Source of the DNA: Limnohabitans parvus II-B4 | Lineage (GTDB): Bacteria; Pseudomonadota; Gammaproteobacteria; Burkholderiales; Burkholderiaceae_C | Assembly: GCF_003063455.1 (NCBI RefSeq) | Contig: NZ_NESN01000003.1 | Location: 124,001-188,000 of the forward strand | Length of the DNA stretch: 64,000 bases | Reading direction: 5' to 3' | Shown here: positions 18,080-27,280 of the stretch, in pieces | Layout: each line of letters begins with the position of its first letter | Position numbering within the stretch: position 1 is the stretch's first letter | Notes under the pieces: model-generated | The model's input: only the letters and a program-made list of their open reading frames with translations | The model's database searches: none | What the model was told of the DNA's origin: nothing | Program-made: the position numbers and the translations under genes

Positions 18080-19063
18080 TCAGTTCGGTTCGAGCTTCAG
18101 GTCTTTGACGACTTCGCTCATCCAAAGTACATCCGAAGCGATCTGCTGGCGGAATTCTTCCGATGTCTTGCTGGATTTCAGCGTCATGCCAAAAGGGGTC
18201 AGTTTCTCAACCACCGGGAGGGATACTCCCGCTGCCGCCAGTTCTCGCTGCAAGCGCTGCACGATGGCGGGCGGCGTATCTGGATGGACAGCAAAGCCAG
18301 ACCAGATCCGCAGGGGCGAGACGTTCACGCCCGCTTCGACGATGGTGGGCACATCCGGAAACTCTTTGAGTCGGGTCTGATCGATCGCAGCCAGAACTCT
18401 TACTTGACCTTTGGGTGCGAACTGCATGGCGAAGATGGCCGGTGCCACAGTGAAATCCACCTCTCCACCGATGACGGCTTTGACCATGTCGGGACCACCC
18501 TTGTATGCCACATTCACGCCTGTGAAGCCTGCCGCTTTTTCCATCTGTGCGATTTTGAGGTGTTCAATGGCGCCCTGGCCTGGTGTTGCGTAGTTCAGCT
18601 TGCCAGGGTTGGCACGCCCAAAAGCCACCAGGTCTTTCATGGTTTTATGCGGTGAGTTTGGACCAACCATCAGCACCATGGGTGTATCGCCCGCGATGGT
18701 CAGTGGAATCAACTGCTTGTTCAAATCAAACTTCTTTTGCACCACCTGCACGCCCACCATGCCCAGATTCAGATGCATCACCGAGTAACCATCGGCTGGC
18801 GCAGACAGCACCGACTGCAAGCCCAGCATGAACAGACCACCTGGTTTGTTTTCGACCACCACGGGTTGTTTGAGCGACTTTTCCAACTCCAGCGCCATGG
18901 TGCGAACACCTACATCGGCTGCACCGCCGGCTGGCAAAGGAATGACGATCTTGATTGGACGGTTTGGAAAGTCGGTCTGCGCAAGCACTGGCAGCGCCGA
19001 ACCAAGCAGCGATGCGCCAGCCAAACACAAGGCCAAGCGTCGGCAGATGAGTTGCTTTGTCAT
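18080..19063 (-). CDS. Bug/TctC family periplasmic solute receptor (operon receptor 2)
   Basis: A 327-residue receptor with signal peptide (MTKQLICRRLALCLAGASLLG, cleavage near LAQT). The mature region opens FPNRPIKIVIPLPAGGAADV and contains VENKPGG, the usual Bug cofactor-free binding loops. The start at 19063 is chosen for the signal peptide start and an AAGGGA upstream. It lies 40 bases after the amidohydrolase gene in the same operon. No TctA/TctB gene is adjacent, so it must use a permease elsewhere (possibly the one at 7104-9117) or act in sensing. Confidence 0.9.
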   Translation of the reverse strand: MTKQLICRRLALCLAGASLLGSALPVLAQTDFPNRPIKIVIPLPAGGAADVGVRTMALELEKSLKQPVVVENKPGGLFMLGLQSVLSAPADGYSVMHLNLGMVGVQVVQKKFDLNKQLIPLTIAGDTPMVLMVGPNSPHKTMKDLVAFGRANPGKLNYATPGQGAIEHLKIAQMEKAAGFTGVNVAYKGGPDMVKAVIGGEVDFTVAPAIFAMQFAPKGQVRVLAAIDQTRLKEFPDVPTIVEAGVNVSPLRIWSGFAVHPDTPPAIVQRLQRELAAAGVSLPVVEKLTPFGMTLKSSKTSEEFRQQIASDVLWMSEVVKDLKLEPN

Positions 19064-19103
19064 GGGGGATCCCTTTCGAATGTTTTGGTTCAACGTATCT
19101 GTC

Positions 19104-20894
19104 TTAGGCTTTTGCCCCGTGTGTCCAGCGTCCGGGTCGCGCGTCGGTGATGTGGCCGTTCTCGATCACGACCTGCCCTGAGACCAATGTGGCTACATAG
19201 CCCATGGATTTCTGGATCATGCGGCGACCGCCCATGGGCAAGTCGCGCACGATCTCGGGCATGGGTAAGGCGAGGCGATCGAAGTCGACGAGGTTGATGT
19301 CGGCCTTCATGCCCGCAGCGATGACACCACGGTCACTCAGTCCCATGTGCAATGCGTTGCGCTGCGTCAGCATTTGCACCACCTGTGGCAGCGCGATCTT
19401 TTCACCCCGTGTGCGTTGCAGCCCCCAATGCGCGAGCATCGTGGTCGAGATGCTGGCATCGCAGATGGTGCCCACATGGGCACCTGCGTCACCCAGTGAG
19501 CAGAGCACGTGGGGGTGCATCAGCATTTCGCGCACCCGGTCTAGCGAACCGTTGAGGTAGTTGTGGATCGGAAAATAGACCAAGTTGTTGCCATCGCCTT
19601 GCGCGAGGTGGTCGTACATCAGTTCGCGGGCAGACACTCCGCGCGCCTTGGCTTGGGCCCCGAACGACAGCTCGGGCAGCGGTTCATAGTCCATGCTGCC
19701 ATCTGCACTGGGCAGCAATGGGAACAGTGTGAAGGCAATTTGCTCGAAGTGTTGGATCACGAAGTCTGCCAGCGGTGGCACCGACGAGCCTTCGACCGAC
19801 AAACTCACCGGTGCTTCCGATAGGATGCGTGCCCGAGTGGCGGGATCGCGCAGTTGAGCTGCGCGATCCTTTGCCGGTAGATGCGCAATGGCTTGATAAC
19901 TTGGGAATGCGGCCAGCAGGTTGAGCGTGGTGTCCAGCCCGTTGAATACGCCAATTCCGCGTGGTGAGGCCTGTAGCTTGACGTCGACTCCTTTGGCTGC
20001 GCTGGCCAGCGAAGCATCGCCCAACCATTGGCTTTGCTGAGGCGCGATGACGCGGTCCATCCAGGTGATGGAAATGGGCCGCCCAGCGACTTTGGCCATG
20101 TCTTCGAGCTTGGCGTACTCGCAGTCAAAGCGGGCTTTTTCTTCCGCAGGCGCACCCCGTGGGCTGGCGAAGTCGCTGATGCCTTGTAGCACGCGGTAAG
20201 GCAGGTCTTTGAGCACGGCGGCAAGGCTGTTGAGCTCGACCGGCGACACCTCAAACGATGGGGTCATCCGCCCTTGGGCTGTGCGATGTGTTTCAGTGCT
20301 GCCCACAGCCAGGCCACAGGCTCCGTCCAGCAGCGCTTGGCGCAGCAGGTCCTGCATCTGCACGATGTCATCGGCCGTGGCCGGCTCGCCGCGTGCAGCG
20401 CGCTCGCCCATCACATACAGGCGCAGTGTGTCATGCGGCACCAGCGTCATGAAATCGAGGGAATGCGGCTGGGCGTCGAGGGCTCGGCCATAGTCGGTAA
20501 AGCTTTCCCAGTTCCATTTCATGCCTTCGGTGAGCGCGGTTCCAGGGATCTCCTCCACACCCTCCATGAGGTCAATCAGGACGTCTCGATCTCCTGGGCG
20601 CACGGGTGCAAAGCCGACCCCACAGTTGCCCATCACAACGGTGGTCACACCGTGGTAAATACTCGGTGCAAAGGTTTCGTCCCATGAGGCTTGACCGTCG
20701 TAGTGTGTATGGATGTCCACAAAGCCAGGCAGCACGTGCAGGCCCTTGGCATCAATGGTGCGTTGTGCGGGTTCGTCGATTTGGCCCACGGCAGTGATTC
20801 GACCATCTCGAATGCCTACGTCCGCAACGAAGGGCTCGGTTCCGGTGCCGTCGATGACGGTGCCACCTTTGATGAGGGTGTCCAGCATGTTCAT
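19104..20894 (-). CDS. Amidohydrolase of the N-acyl-D-amino-acid deacylase family
   Basis: A 596-residue amidohydrolase-fold enzyme. The N-terminal beta sandwich ([22 protein letters not shown]) leads to the metal motif [12 protein letters not shown] near residue 60, then [16 protein letters not shown], typical of the D-aminoacylase/dihydroorotase-like subgroup with a Cys metal ligand. [13 protein letters not shown] near residue 460 supplies a late catalytic Asp. It should hydrolyse an amide such as an N-acyl amino acid; the natural substrate is unknown. Its ATG overlaps the stop of the receptor gene at 20891 by four bases, so the two are coupled, and it belongs to the sulfatase operon. Confidence 0.88.
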   Translation of the reverse strand: MNMLDTLIKGGTVIDGTGTEPFVADVGIRDGRITAVGQIDEPAQRTIDAKGLHVLPGFVDIHTHYDGQASWDETFAPSIYHGVTTVVMGNCGVGFAPVRPGDRDVLIDLMEGVEEIPGTALTEGMKWNWESFTDYGRALDAQPHSLDFMTLVPHDTLRLYVMGERAARGEPATADDIVQMQDLLRQALLDGACGLAVGSTETHRTAQGRMTPSFEVSPVELNSLAAVLKDLPYRVLQGISDFASPRGAPAEEKARFDCEYAKLEDMAKVAGRPISITWMDRVIAPQQSQWLGDASLASAAKGVDVKLQASPRGIGVFNGLDTTLNLLAAFPSYQAIAHLPAKDRAAQLRDPATRARILSEAPVSLSVEGSSVPPLADFVIQHFEQIAFTLFPLLPSADGSMDYEPLPELSFGAQAKARGVSARELMYDHLAQGDGNNLVYFPIHNYLNGSLDRVREMLMHPHVLCSLGDAGAHVGTICDASISTTMLAHWGLQRTRGEKIALPQVVQMLTQRNALHMGLSDRGVIAAGMKADINLVDFDRLALPMPEIVRDLPMGGRRMIQKSMGYVATLVSGQVVIENGHITDARPGRWTHGAKA

Positions 20895-21880
20895 TCTGCT
20901 TTCAGTCCGAGTTTGACGACCATTGCTTTATTGACAACAAGTTCTTCTCGTATCTGAGTCGCAAAGGCGGCGGGTGATGGGTTGATTTCCAACTTGCCGC
21001 CCACCTTGCTGATCATGTCCACTAATGCGGGTTCGGCCACAGCGGCTTTCAGTGCATTGACGAGACGGTTGACTTGGGCATCCGGCGTTGCGGCAGCGAC
21101 CACCAGTCCACCCCAAGGTTCATCCTGGTAGTTGCCAATGCCGCCTTCGGCCACGGTAGGTATGTTTGGCAGCTGAGGCATGCGCACGGCACCGGTGGTT
21201 GCCAGTGCTCGCAGTTTCCCAGCTTTCATTTGTTCCATCACCGCACCGGGTGGCGCAAAGACGAAGTCGATCGATCCACTCACTACGGCGAAAACGCCCT
21301 CGATCGCCCCCTTAAAGGGTACGTGCGTGGCCTTCAGTCCGCCTGGGAATTTTTCATCCATCTGCTCGAACATCAAATGGGTGGGCGAGCCCTTGCCGCC
21401 ACTGCCGAAATTGAGTTTGTTAGGCGCAGATTGCATCGCCTTGATCAGGTCGGCCAGTGTGGTGTAGGGTGATGCGGCGGAAACCACCAGCACATGCGGA
21501 GACGAACTGACTTTGCCGATGGGCTTGAAGTCGCGCAACACGTTCATACGGCCTGTTATCTCTTGAACCGTCAGAATACCCGAGTGCATGTACAGGATTG
21601 CGCTTCCGTCGGTCGGACCGCTGGCCACGGCCTGCACCGCGAGTTGACCGGCAGCACCGGGCTTGTTGTCCACGATCACTGATTTATTCAGATTTTTGGC
21701 GAGTGCTTCGCCCAGCTTTCGGACAAACACATCCACGCCACCGCCTGCTGGCAGTGGCACAACAATCTTGTAGGTGTCGGGTCCAGCAGCAGTCTGTGCC
21801 ATGGCCATCGGTGCAAGGCAAGCCAGTACCACCGCAGCGGTGATGCCAGTCAATGTTCGGCGATTTTTAAAAAATTTCAT
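20891..21880 (-). CDS. Bug/TctC family periplasmic solute receptor (operon receptor 1)
   Basis: A 329-residue periplasmic receptor: signal peptide with cleavage after AMAQ, mature region with YKIVVPLPAGGGVDVFV and VDNKPGAAG. It starts 33 bases after the second sulfatase and overlaps the amidohydrolase start by ATGA. It is clearly different in sequence from the second receptor of the operon (18080-19063), suggesting two ligands or two stages of the same pathway. No TctAB genes adjoin. Confidence 0.9.
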   Translation of the reverse strand: MKFFKNRRTLTGITAAVVLACLAPMAMAQTAAGPDTYKIVVPLPAGGGVDVFVRKLGEALAKNLNKSVIVDNKPGAAGQLAVQAVASGPTDGSAILYMHSGILTVQEITGRMNVLRDFKPIGKVSSSPHVLVVSAASPYTTLADLIKAMQSAPNKLNFGSGGKGSPTHLMFEQMDEKFPGGLKATHVPFKGAIEGVFAVVSGSIDFVFAPPGAVMEQMKAGKLRALATTGAVRMPQLPNIPTVAEGGIGNYQDEPWGGLVVAAATPDAQVNRLVNALKAAVAEPALVDMISKVGGKLEINPSPAAFATQIREELVVNKAMVVKLGLKAE

Positions 21881-21913
21881 GCTTGTCTCCTGGTTGGTAT
21901 TTATGTCAGCCCA

Positions 21914-24220
21914 TCAATCGCGTTGCCGATGGATGTTCGCTTCAATCGAGTTGATGATGGAGCCTGGAGCCTGGGGGCCCGGTTCGATCACCACGCGGTC
22001 AATCGTCCCGGTATAGGGAAAGGTGCGCTTAGATGCATAGCGGTGCGATACACGCTGGCGGCGGTCCATGCCGATGTCAATACCCTCAACGTGGATGCCA
22101 ATGATGGTGGGGGACATGCCGGTGTAGGGCACAGTCTCTATGCCGTTCACCAGCAGACGTCCTTCTCCGCGGCGTTGGCCTAGGGCGCGGTATTCGAGCA
22201 CGACATCTTGTGCGCCCGCTACCAACGCAACTGGCGGCAGCTCCACTGGTGACATCCAGCGGTGGAAAACAAAATGCAGTTGCCCGTCCATGACATAGAG
22301 CACCAGGCCGACAAAGGCCTCGCCGATGGCGAAGATCACGCCCTCTTGGCCGGGCTGCCAGTCGAACCGGCTGCGGATGGTGAAGTGGCGGTCGCCCAGC
22401 AGCGGGGCCACGATGGCGCGCGCCACGGTCGGCGTGCCGGCGAAGAACGTGCGCGGCCGGTTGACCGTGTCGGCCATGAAGGGCGGTATCGTAACCGCGC
22501 GCTCCAGCGCCCGGTTGTCCAGCGGATAGACGTAGTTGGCGCGCGCATCGGCATCGAATGCGGCTGCCATGCGGGCCACCCGCTCGGGCTGCTGCGCCGC
22601 CAGATCGGTGGTCTCGCAAGGATCGGTCGCCAAGTCAAACAGCATCCAGTTGTCCAAAGAGGCGATCACGCCGCCGCGCGGCTGCAGTGATGCAATTTTC
22701 CAGTGACCCTCGATGTAGGCGCGGTTCACCTCCAGCTCGTAGTGCTGGCGGCTGCGCTGTGTGGGCGCACTGCCGTCCACCAACATGGGCGCGAAGCTCA
22801 CGCCATCGGGCTTGCGGGCATCAAAGCCGTGGCTCGATTGCGGGTGCGCGATGCCCAACACGTCAAGCAGTGTGGGCGTGACATCGGTGACGTGAATCCA
22901 CTCGCGGCGGATCGCGCCAGCATCCTTGATTTTGTCGGGCCAATGCAGAACAAAGGGCACGCGGATGCCGCCGTTCAGGGGCGTGCGTTTGAAAAAGCGG
23001 AACGGCGTGTTCGACACCTGCGCCCAGCCGGTCGGGTAGGCAGGCAGAGATTCGTCCTGGCCCAGGCTGCCATCGCGCGCCATTTGCAGCGCACGGGCGT
23101 GGTCAACTGGCTGGCCTTCGCGCTGGTCCACGTAGTTGGGCGTGCCCTCCAGCCCGCCGACGGCGCTGGCGCCGTTGTCGGAACTGAGCACGATGATGGT
23201 GTTGTCCAGCAGACCGGCCTCCTTGAGGAAACCGACGATGCGGCCCACATTTTGGTCGATGTTGTCCACCAGGGCGGCATACAACTCCATGTATTTGGCA
23301 AACAGCTCTTGACGCTCAGCGGGTAGGCTGTCCCATTCGGGTACACCAGGCGGCAAGGGGGCGAGCTGGTGGCGCTCGTCGAGCAGGCCCATGGCGCGCT
23401 GGCGCTCGAAGCGGGCCTGGCGAAATACGTTCCAGCCTTGGTTGTAGCGGCCCTTGTATTTGTCGATGTCCTGCACCTTGGCCTGGATCGGCATGTGTGG
23501 CGCGTTGAATGCCGTGTACAGAAAAAACGGGTGATCGGGCTCGCTGGCGTGGTGCTCTTTCATCCAACGGATGGCGCGGTTGGTCCAGTCGTCGGTGGCG
23601 AAGTGGTCGTCGGGATAAGCGTCCACTTCGACCGGGTTGTTGCCCTCGTACAGGCGTTCGGGCTGGAAGTAACTGGTCTCGGCATCCATGAAGCCGTAGA
23701 ATTTGTCAAAGCCGCGTTGCAAGGGCCACGAGCTGTGGTCACCGGCTTCGTGAACGTTGTGGCTCCAAGTGTTGTGCCATTTGCCCACCATCATGGTGCT
23801 GTAACCCTCATCACCCAGAATTTCGGCAAGGGTGGGCGCATCGGGCGCGATCTCGCCCGAGTAGCCCGGGAAGCCCGGGTTGGCGTGTGCGATCCAGCCA
23901 CAGCCCACTGAGTGAGGGTTCTTGCCTGTCAGCAATGCCGCGCGCGCGGGCGAGCACATGGGAACCGTCGTGTAGTTGGCAAATCGCAGGCCGCCTGCGG
24001 CGAGGGCATCAATGTGGGGCGTGGCGATTTCACTGCCGTAGCAGCCTAAGTCGGAAAAGCCCAAGTCGTCGAGGTAGATCACCACCACGTTGGGCTTGCC
24101 ATGTACGCGTTGGCTCTTGGTCTGAGGCCACCAAGGTGTCGAGTCCTTGATGAGCTGCTCGATGTGGCCCTGGAAATGCGCCCCAGGGTCGCCGTTGCGT
24201 CTGTTGTCTGGCTTGGTCAT
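21914..24220 (-). CDS. Sulfatase 2 (paralogue of sulfatase 1)
   Basis: A 768-residue type I sulfatase closely related to the product of 14810-17134: the same YLDDLGFSD metal site, formylglycine motif CSPAR (Cys89 to Arg93), [19 protein letters not shown] and SSDNGAS, and the same C-terminal beta domain. No signal peptide. The ATG at 24220 is preceded by AGGAAAG; the frame extends upstream into the GMC gene but without support. It lies 44 bases after the dehydrogenase gene in the operon. Two sulfatases of one subfamily but different transcription units hint at two related sulfate esters or at tandem desulfation. Requires a formylglycine-generating enzyme not found in this window. Confidence 0.92.
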   Translation of the reverse strand: MTKPDNRRNGDPGAHFQGHIEQLIKDSTPWWPQTKSQRVHGKPNVVVIYLDDLGFSDLGCYGSEIATPHIDALAAGGLRFANYTTVPMCSPARAALLTGKNPHSVGCGWIAHANPGFPGYSGEIAPDAPTLAEILGDEGYSTMMVGKWHNTWSHNVHEAGDHSSWPLQRGFDKFYGFMDAETSYFQPERLYEGNNPVEVDAYPDDHFATDDWTNRAIRWMKEHHASEPDHPFFLYTAFNAPHMPIQAKVQDIDKYKGRYNQGWNVFRQARFERQRAMGLLDERHQLAPLPPGVPEWDSLPAERQELFAKYMELYAALVDNIDQNVGRIVGFLKEAGLLDNTIIVLSSDNGASAVGGLEGTPNYVDQREGQPVDHARALQMARDGSLGQDESLPAYPTGWAQVSNTPFRFFKRTPLNGGIRVPFVLHWPDKIKDAGAIRREWIHVTDVTPTLLDVLGIAHPQSSHGFDARKPDGVSFAPMLVDGSAPTQRSRQHYELEVNRAYIEGHWKIASLQPRGGVIASLDNWMLFDLATDPCETTDLAAQQPERVARMAAAFDADARANYVYPLDNRALERAVTIPPFMADTVNRPRTFFAGTPTVARAIVAPLLGDRHFTIRSRFDWQPGQEGVIFAIGEAFVGLVLYVMDGQLHFVFHRWMSPVELPPVALVAGAQDVVLEYRALGQRRGEGRLLVNGIETVPYTGMSPTIIGIHVEGIDIGMDRRQRVSHRYASKRTFPYTGTIDRVVIEPGPQAPGSIINSIEANIHRQRD

Positions 24221-24264
24221 GAATTGAGCTTTCCTGCGGAAGTGGGTTCGGCCATGAACAGCGC

Positions 24265-25881
24265 TTAGTCGTTCAGGATGAAATCCGCCGCGCGCTCGCC
24301 TATGGCAATGCAGATGGCGTTGGTGTTGGTGGAAGCGATGGAGGGCATCACGGAGCCGTCGGCTACGCGCAGTCCGCGGATGCCATGCACGCGCAATTGC
24401 GGGTCGACCACCGACTGCGCTGCGTCTGTGCCAATGCGGCAAGTGCCCACCGGATGGTAGGCCGTGGCACCAGTAGCGCGCAGATAGTCCACCAGGGCTT
24501 CGTCACTGGCCCTTTCTGGGCCCGGGCGCACCTCGCGCTTAATCAGCTTCGACAAGGGACCGGTCTCGGCGGTCTTGCGCGACAACTTGAGCCCCTGCAG
24601 ACAAGCGTTCAGATCGTCTGGGTGGGTGAAGTGGTTGGACACCAGCACTGGGTCGGCTGCGGGGTCGCGGCTGCGAATGTGCGCATGCCCGCGCGAGCGC
24701 GGACGGATTTGGAAAGAGGCGAGGGTGATGCCATCGAAGGTGTCCAGCTCGATCTTTCCTGCGCCACGGTTTCCTGGACTGCTGACCTGTTGAATCTGGA
24801 GCTTGAGGTCGGCGTCGGTGCTGCCGGGCTGCATCGCTGCAAAGGCTTGAGCCGTGATGGTGACTGACGAGAGCGGGCCATCGCGTTGTGTCAACCAACG
24901 CAAAGCCAGTCTGGCTTGCCCGAGGGGGCTGCTCAGGTCTCGGTTCCAGCTCACGTCGCGCGTGGCTTCGTACATGACTGGGCTGTAAACGTGTTCGCTC
25001 AGGTTTTCGCCCACCATGGGTAGCTCGTGCAGCAGCGACACCCCAGCTTGCGCCAGCACCTCCCGTCTGCCCACGCCTGACAGTTCCAGCAACTGGGGCG
25101 AATTGAACGCCCCGCCGCACAAAATAACTTCGCGCCGCGCATGCAGGGTGACGTCGACCCCGTCGATTTTGGCCAACACGCCTGTGGCACGGCCAGCTTC
25201 GATGAGCACGCGCCCGACCAGTACGCCGGTTTTCAAGGTCAGGTTGGGCCGCCCGATGGCATCGTCGAGGTAGGCCATGCGGGTGTTGCAGCGCACGCCG
25301 TTGCGGGTGTTGAATTGCAAATAGCTGCCGCCATAACCGCGTTCGTTGTAGTCCTTCACGCGCGGCGTCACACCGGCCTGTTCCAGTGAGTCCAAGAAGG
25401 CGTCTGGTAAGGCATCTACCGGCTTGAACTCGGTGACCGTGACTGGCCCGTTGCTGCCTCGACGGTCCGGATCACCACCGGTGAAGCTCTCGATTTTCTT
25501 GAACCATGGCAGCAGGTCCGCATGGGCCCAGCCGGGGCAGCCGTCCTGCGCCCATTTGTCGTATTCGTGAGGCGTGCCATGCACCCAGATCATGCCGTTC
25601 ACCGTGCTGGAGCCGCCCACTACCCAGCCGCGCGGCCAGTAGATCTTGCGGTCCTTCATCTGCGGATCGGGTTCGGTAAAAAAGTCCCGGATAACCTTGC
25701 CCTGCTGCAACACCTTCACAACCCCTGCAGGGATGCGGGTCCACAGATTGGTGTCTGCTGGACCCGCTTCGAGCAGCAGCACGCTGTGCTTTCCGTTCTC
25801 GCTCAGGCGCGCGGCCAACGGCGCGCCAGACGAGCCCGCCCCCACCACAATGAAATCGTAGGTGTCGGTGGGCATGTTCAT
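24265..25881 (-). CDS. GMC family FAD-dependent alcohol dehydrogenase (choline-dehydrogenase-like)
   Basis: A 538-residue glucose-methanol-choline oxidoreductase. The FAD-binding GAGSSGAPLAARLSE starts near residue 14, LLEAG follows, and GGSSTVNGMIWVHG is GMC signature 1. GAFNSPQLLELSGVG is signature 2, and AYHPVGTCRIG supplies the C-terminal active-site His. It should oxidise a primary alcohol to the aldehyde. General label choline dehydrogenase is common for this family but choline specificity cannot be claimed. Its ATG overlaps the stop of the ThDP beta-subunit gene by ATGA. Confidence 0.92.
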   Translation of the reverse strand: MNMPTDTYDFIVVGAGSSGAPLAARLSENGKHSVLLLEAGPADTNLWTRIPAGVVKVLQQGKVIRDFFTEPDPQMKDRKIYWPRGWVVGGSSTVNGMIWVHGTPHEYDKWAQDGCPGWAHADLLPWFKKIESFTGGDPDRRGSNGPVTVTEFKPVDALPDAFLDSLEQAGVTPRVKDYNERGYGGSYLQFNTRNGVRCNTRMAYLDDAIGRPNLTLKTGVLVGRVLIEAGRATGVLAKIDGVDVTLHARREVILCGGAFNSPQLLELSGVGRREVLAQAGVSLLHELPMVGENLSEHVYSPVMYEATRDVSWNRDLSSPLGQARLALRWLTQRDGPLSSVTITAQAFAAMQPGSTDADLKLQIQQVSSPGNRGAGKIELDTFDGITLASFQIRPRSRGHAHIRSRDPAADPVLVSNHFTHPDDLNACLQGLKLSRKTAETGPLSKLIKREVRPGPERASDEALVDYLRATGATAYHPVGTCRIGTDAAQSVVDPQLRVHGIRGLRVADGSVMPSIASTNTNAICIAIGERAADFILND

Positions 25882-26600
25882 GCGGCATCCTGGGCCAGCC
25901 AGTCTTGCAAAGCCAGTGCTTCATCACCCATGCGCGTGTACTGATTGGCTGGCAGTTCCCAAGCTTCAAAACCGTCCTTGGTCTGTTTGGGTACGGGCTC
26001 CACCATCAGCTCGACGAACACCGGGCCATTCATGGCCAGCAGCAGGGGAAAGCGCTCGGCCCAGGTTGCGCCATCGGCGATGCGCTCGGCGTGCACATAG
26101 CCGCACTTGAGTGCCACTTCGGCGAATTGGAAATCAGACGTTGGGGTCGACATGTTGTCGAGTCCAGTGAATTGCGTGCCGTTGTGCACCACGCAGTGGA
26201 GCAGGTTTTTCGGCGCCTGCTGGGCCACGGTGGCCAGGCCACCCAGCTCCATCAGCAGGCTGGCGTCGCCATCCATGACGATCACTTTTTTATCCGGCCG
26301 CGCCAGAGCCAGACCCAAGGCCAAGCCGGCGGCACCGCCCATCAGCGGTACCGAGTTGATGCGCCCAGCAAACGAGCCCTTGGCGGCTTCGGCGTGCGCG
26401 GGTTTTAGCACGGTCTTGATCTTGGCCACACCCAGGCCCAGTACCAGCCCGGCCTTGCCGCTGACCAGTGGTACGCCATTGGCATTGCCATCGGCCCCTT
26501 CAATGCGGTCAAATATGAACATGGCTCCCATGGTGGCGACGACGATGCCGTCCCCCTTACCCTTGGCGACCACACCTACAGCTTGCACAAAATTCATCAT
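25878..26600 (-). CDS. ThDP-dependent decarboxylase, beta (cofactor-binding) subunit, sulfopyruvate/phosphonopyruvate-decarboxylase-like
   Basis: A 240-residue protein matching the C-terminal ThDP-binding domain of acetolactate-synthase-type enzymes. The cofactor motif GD-A-S at about 111-114 is followed by Asn140 (GDx(27)N pattern) in the order of this family, and AAGLALGLALA precedes it. Stand-alone beta subunits of this size are known from sulfopyruvate decarboxylase (ComE) and similar phosphonopyruvate decarboxylases. The start is set at the ATG at 26600 (or 26597) because AGGAGCGAGACG precedes it. It lies 19 bases after the alpha gene and overlaps the GMC gene by four bases. The third cofactor residue is Ala where Gly is usual. 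Confidence 0.82.
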   Translation of the reverse strand: MMNFVQAVGVVAKGKGDGIVVATMGAMFIFDRIEGADGNANGVPLVSGKAGLVLGLGVAKIKTVLKPAHAEAAKGSFAGRINSVPLMGGAAGLALGLALARPDKKVIVMDGDASLLMELGGLATVAQQAPKNLLHCVVHNGTQFTGLDNMSTPTSDFQFAEVALKCGYVHAERIADGATWAERFPLLLAMNGPVFVELMVEPVPKQTKDGFEAWELPANQYTRMGDEALALQDWLAQDAA

Positions 26601-26619
26601 CGTCTCGCTCCTGCTTGTT

Positions 26620-27150
26620 TCAACGCCATGCCATGGGCGCGCCCACAAGCAAGACCACCGCCGTACGCTGTTGTTGTGCCTGTTCATAGGCCTGATCCAA
26701 CTTCATCAGGTCCTCCTCCTTGTCCAGAAGGTGATAGGGTACGCCGATGGATGCAAGGAACGGTTCAGCAATGCGCACCATGCTTCGAGCGGACTCTGAT
26801 GTGGGGTGGCCGATGTTGCTGAACTCGCGGCCGAACTGGCCGACCAGGAAAACCATAGGGATGTGCGCATCAAGGCAGACTGCGCGCAGGGTGTTGAAGC
26901 AGTTGTAAAGGCCTTGGTTCTGCATCATCACCAGCGGACGTTTGCCGCCAATGGTCAGGCCTGCGGCAACGGTGACGACTTGGTTCTCGTTGCAGGCATT
27001 GATCACGCGGATGCCTTCAACCCCCTTGTTCAGGCGATCGTGCAGTGACAGCTGGATCCAGTCCGGCACGGTCACCACATGGTCAACTTGATTGCGCGTG
27101 AGTGCCTTCACACATGCACTCGCAGAAATGGAAAATTCACCAAGACTCAT
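26620..27150 (-). CDS. ThDP-dependent decarboxylase, alpha (PYR-domain) subunit, sulfopyruvate/phosphonopyruvate-decarboxylase-like
   Basis: A 176-residue protein matching the N-terminal PYR domain of ThDP enzymes, including the catalytic Glu55 in NACNENQV, and the later GLYNCFNTL. Together with the next gene it makes a complete split enzyme, as in ComD/ComE sulfopyruvate decarboxylase. Expected reaction: decarboxylation of a 3-substituted pyruvate or related 2-keto acid to an aldehyde. It is the first gene of the operon running down to about 18080. The ATG at 27150 is taken as start with GGAA upstream; a TTG two codons earlier is possible. Confidence 0.82.
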   Translation of the reverse strand: MSLGEFSISASACVKALTRNQVDHVVTVPDWIQLSLHDRLNKGVEGIRVINACNENQVVTVAAGLTIGGKRPLVMMQNQGLYNCFNTLRAVCLDAHIPMVFLVGQFGREFSNIGHPTSESARSMVRIAEPFLASIGVPYHLLDKEEDLMKLDQAYEQAQQQRTAVVLLVGAPMAWR

Positions 27151-27205
27151 GAGCAATTCCAGTTAATTAGTTGCTCAGAGTCTGGTTGATCTCACTCGTC
27201 AAGTC

Positions 27206-27221
27206 TGTCAGAACTCAGACA
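27206..27221. promoter_or_regulatory. Putative operator TGTC-N8-GACA upstream of the decarboxylase operon
   Basis: TGTCAGAACTCAGACA, an inverted repeat 56 bases before the first ATG of the operon, with the same TGTC-N8-GACA form as the site at 14703-14718. A second inverted repeat, TTGGC-N5-GCCAA (27235-27249), lies just upstream. No convincing -35/-10 pair was found, though TTGACG occurs on the minus strand next to the site. Confidence 0.4.
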
Positions 27222-27280
27222 ATTCGATCAAAAATTGGCACCAAGCCAAACTGAAGTGAATGGCACCTCGCCGGCAACAA

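Noticed and set aside
14810..25881. Choline-O-sulfate degradation operon (betC-betA)
   Set aside because: The sulfatases are ~770 residues with an extra domain, unlike BetC of about 500, and betaine aldehyde dehydrogenase and BetI are absent; the GMC enzyme's choline label is only a family habit.
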